Origin: Flavobacterium sp. UBA7680
GTDB taxonomy: Bacteria; Bacteroidota; Bacteroidia; Flavobacteriales; Flavobacteriaceae
DNA length: 7,595 bases
Assembly: GCF_002482975.1 (NCBI RefSeq)
Contig: NZ_DLHA01000049.1
Span: 11,575 to 19,169, forward strand
Direction: 5' to 3'
Position numbers and translations under genes: made by a program. The notes beneath the pieces were generated by a model. That model was not told the origin of the DNA. It ran no database searches and saw only the letters and a program-made list of their open reading frames with translations. Shown in pieces: positions 5,558 to 7,595 of the stretch (positions are counted from its first letter, which is position 1; every line of letters begins with the position of its first letter).

Positions 5558-7342
5558 TTAAGAATTACTAAACTGTAAATTACTTAAGTTTTTATAAATT
5601 CCATTTTCTAAATTTATTAATTCCTGATGTGTTCCTTCTTCTGAGATTTCTCCATTGTCCAGAACTAAAATTTTATCTGCATTTCTAATCGTTGAAAGGC
5701 GATGAGCAATGATAATACTTGTTCTTCCTTCCATTAATACTTCTAAAGCTTCCTGAACTAGTTTTTCGCTTTCACTGTCTAAAGATGAAGTTGCTTCGTC
5801 TAATATTAATATACTTGGGTTTTTAAGTAAAGCTCTCGCAATTGCAATACGCTGACGTTGTCCGCCAGATAATTTAACACCACGTTCTCCAACCAGTGTT
5901 TCGAATTTCTCTGGAAAACCGTCCACAAAATTGAATGCATTTGCTTGTTTTGCAGCTAATATTATTTCTTCATCAGATGCATCTGGTTTTCCGTAAGCGA
6001 TATTTTCTCTTATAGTTCCACCAAAAAGAATTACATCCTGAGGAACAATACTCATATTTCCACGAAGAGCTTCTAAATCATAATCATAAATGTTTTTTCT
6101 GTCAACAGTAATTTCTCCCGAAGTTATATCGTAAAAACGCAATAGGAGAGACGAAATAGTAGATTTTCCGGCACCACTCGGGCCAACGATTGCTATTTTC
6201 TGGCCAAATTCTGCAGAGAAATTTACATTTTTCAACACCTGAATTTCCTGACGTGTTGGATAGCTGAAAGCAACATTATTGAAAGTTACGTTTCCTTTAA
6301 TTTTTTCCTGCGTTTTATTTGAATCTGAATTTATTTTCTCAGGACTTTCGTCTAATAGTTCAAAAACACGTTCTGTAGCTCCAATTGCTTTCTGGATTTG
6401 TGCATATAACTCGGCAATTCCTCCAAAAGAGGCACCAACAAAAGTTGAATATAAAACGAATGATATTAATTGTCCAACACTCATTTCGCCGGCAATACTC
6501 AATCGAACACCAAACCAAACTACGGCTACAATTGCTCCAAATAAACAGAAAATAATAAATGAGGCAAAATAACCACGGTATTTACCGCCTTTTATAGCCA
6601 GTTTTACAACATCACTAATTTTTCCTTTATAACGTGCAATTTCGTACCATTCGTTTGCAAAAGCTTTTACAATACTAATTCCCTGCATGGTTTCTTCAAC
6701 AATTACCTGACTTTCTGCAACCTGATCTTGTACTTTTTTAGAATATTTTCTAATAAATCTTCCAAAAACTACTGCAGCTATTGCAACTAGAGGAACTACT
6801 GAAAGCATTAACAAAGTCAATTTTAAACTTTCTGTAGCCAATAAAATTACACCGCCAATAATTAATATAAACTGACGTAAAAATTCAGCAATTGTTGTAG
6901 TTAAAGTATCCTGAATTTGTGTAATATCGGCGCTGATACGGCTGTTTAATTCTCCAACTCTTTTTTGAGAGAAGAATGTCATTGGCAGTTTTACCAAATT
7001 GGTATACAAAGCCAAACGCAGATTTGCCAGCGTATTTTCGGTAAAATTCACAAACAATGATAATCTGAAGAAAGAGAAAAAGGATTGCAAAAACAGAATT
7101 ACAATTAATCCTAAAGCTATTTTATTGGCTTCGTCGTTGTTTTTGTTTTTTACACAATCTACAAGCATTCCCATTAATTTAGGAAAGGCGAGGGCAGTAG
7201 CGCCTGTTAAAAGCAGAAAAATTAATCCAATGAAAAATTTCCATTTGTGATTTCCTGCGTATGTAAATATTGTTTTTGCTTTGTTAAGAGAAGTAGCTGT
7301 AATTTTTGATTTTGGTAAATCGTTTTCTTTAAATCTAGCCAT
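5558..7342 (-). CDS. MsbA-type ABC exporter, fused permease and ATP-binding protein
   Basis: Half-transporter expected to work as a homodimer in the inner membrane, moving a lipid, drug or other hydrophobic substrate outward with ATP. Seen in 594 residues: an ABC transmembrane domain with about six helices (near 35-55, 76-98, 150-170, 175-197, 258-279, 288-310), with the characteristic intracellular segment FSQKRVGELNSRISADI (124-140), then a complete nucleotide-binding domain. The latter has Walker A GPSGAGKST (387-395, Lys393), Q-loop Gln435, signature LSGGQ (491-495), Walker B ILILDE (511-516, catalytic Glu516), D-loop SSLD (519-522) and H-loop His547. All catalytic residues are intact, and the length is usual for the MsbA/BmrA/LmrA group. 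No C39 peptidase domain is present. The gene has its own promoter and terminator and stands alone, so context does not reveal the substrate. MsbA-like lipid flipping is possible but unproven; Flavobacterium genomes usually carry several such paralogues, so no symbol is given. Confidence 0.93.
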   Translation of the reverse strand: MARFKENDLPKSKITATSLNKAKTIFTYAGNHKWKFFIGLIFLLLTGATALAFPKLMGMLVDCVKNKNNDEANKIALGLIVILFLQSFFSFFRLSLFVNFTENTLANLRLALYTNLVKLPMTFFSQKRVGELNSRISADITQIQDTLTTTIAEFLRQFILIIGGVILLATESLKLTLLMLSVVPLVAIAAVVFGRFIRKYSKKVQDQVAESQVIVEETMQGISIVKAFANEWYEIARYKGKISDVVKLAIKGGKYRGYFASFIIFCLFGAIVAVVWFGVRLSIAGEMSVGQLISFVLYSTFVGASFGGIAELYAQIQKAIGATERVFELLDESPEKINSDSNKTQEKIKGNVTFNNVAFSYPTRQEIQVLKNVNFSAEFGQKIAIVGPSGAGKSTISSLLLRFYDITSGEITVDRKNIYDYDLEALRGNMSIVPQDVILFGGTIRENIAYGKPDASDEEIILAAKQANAFNFVDGFPEKFETLVGERGVKLSGGQRQRIAIARALLKNPSILILDEATSSLDSESEKLVQEALEVLMEGRTSIIIAHRLSTIRNADKILVLDNGEISEEGTHQELINLENGIYKNLSNLQFSNS

Positions 7343-7366
7343 TAGAATATAGTGTTTTTAGGTATG

Positions 7367-7397
7367 CAAATGTATGACTATAGCAAAAGATTACAAA
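7367..7397 (-). promoter_or_regulatory. Promoter of the ABC transporter gene
   Basis: On the minus strand TTTG (7397-7394), a 19 bp spacer and TACATTTG (7374-7367) followed by C match the Bacteroidota primary sigma-factor consensus fully, including spacing. The -7 box ends 24 bases before the ATG at 7342, supporting that start. The leader lacks a Shine-Dalgarno sequence. Confidence 0.75.
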
Positions 7398-7541
7398 GCA
7401 ATATTAAGAATTAGAGATCCAGATTTCGTTTTTTAACTAAATTATAAGAAAACCGGGAATTTTATTTCTTTTTTAAGAAGCTGAAAAATAGGTAGCTAAA
7501 TAAACACCTGAAAAAAATATTAGATTTTTTTTGAAATATAC
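7398..7541. other. Non-coding AT-rich stretch between divergent promoters
   Basis: Between the outward-facing transporter promoter and the right-edge promoter. I see no open frame of meaningful size, no RNA gene and no convincing hairpin, only AT-rich sequence with homopolymer runs. It is best read as the spacer of a divergent intergenic region. Confidence 0.5.
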
Positions 7542-7571
7542 TTGCAAATACAAATTCTAGCTGTATATTTG
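7542..7571 (+). promoter_or_regulatory. Strong promoter for a gene beyond the right edge
   Basis: TTG (7542-7544), a 19 bp spacer and TATATTTG (7564-7571) followed by CAC match the Bacteroidota consensus. The sequence downstream (from about 7572) is clearly less AT-rich than what precedes it and shows no start codon with a usable reading frame before the window ends. The target could be a protein gene with a longer leader or a stable RNA; the sequence here does not decide. Confidence 0.68.
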
Positions 7572-7595
7572 CACTCGCAATCACGAAATGATAGC

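Noticed and set aside
6279..7250. Two plus-strand open frames (6279-6572 and 6999-7250)
   Set aside because: Both lie opposite the ABC transporter gene and show no independent coding signal.

Overview
The window is a low-GC chromosomal segment that looks like Flavobacterium or a close relative in the Bacteroidota. The evidence is its AT-rich composition, start codons without a clear Shine-Dalgarno sequence, promoters of the Bacteroidota type (TTG/TTTG, about 19 bp, then TAnnTTTG), and the character of the four proteins. This assignment was made by eye, with no database search.

Layout from left to right. A minus-strand aroB (3-dehydroquinate synthase, shikimate pathway) lies downstream of a large minus-strand gene for a 900-residue polytopic membrane protein. 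That protein has an O-antigen ligase/polymerase (Wzy_C-type) core and a C-terminal TPR region containing a 129-residue tandem duplication. The 83-119 bp between these two genes holds no visible terminator, so they may be read as one transcript. A 159 bp divergent intergenic region with one TAnnTTTG element facing each way separates the ligase gene from a plus-strand monofunctional proline dehydrogenase gene. That gene ends at a strong intrinsic terminator. A convergent 282 bp gap follows, holding that terminator, a 105 bp near-perfect inverted-repeat element of REP/MITE type, and a second terminator facing the other way. The second terminator closes a minus-strand gene for an MsbA-type ABC exporter (fused membrane and ATPase domains) that has a textbook Bacteroidota promoter. 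The last ~250 bp contain no gene but end in a strong plus-strand promoter aimed at something beyond the right edge. The left edge carries a weaker candidate promoter pointing out of the window.

The four genes do not form an obvious pathway. They cover aromatic amino-acid biosynthesis, surface glycan or glycoprotein assembly, proline catabolism and export. I see no defence system, CRISPR array, transposase or prophage gene. The least ordinary items are the palindromic element between the two terminators and the internally duplicated TPR tail of the ligase-like protein.
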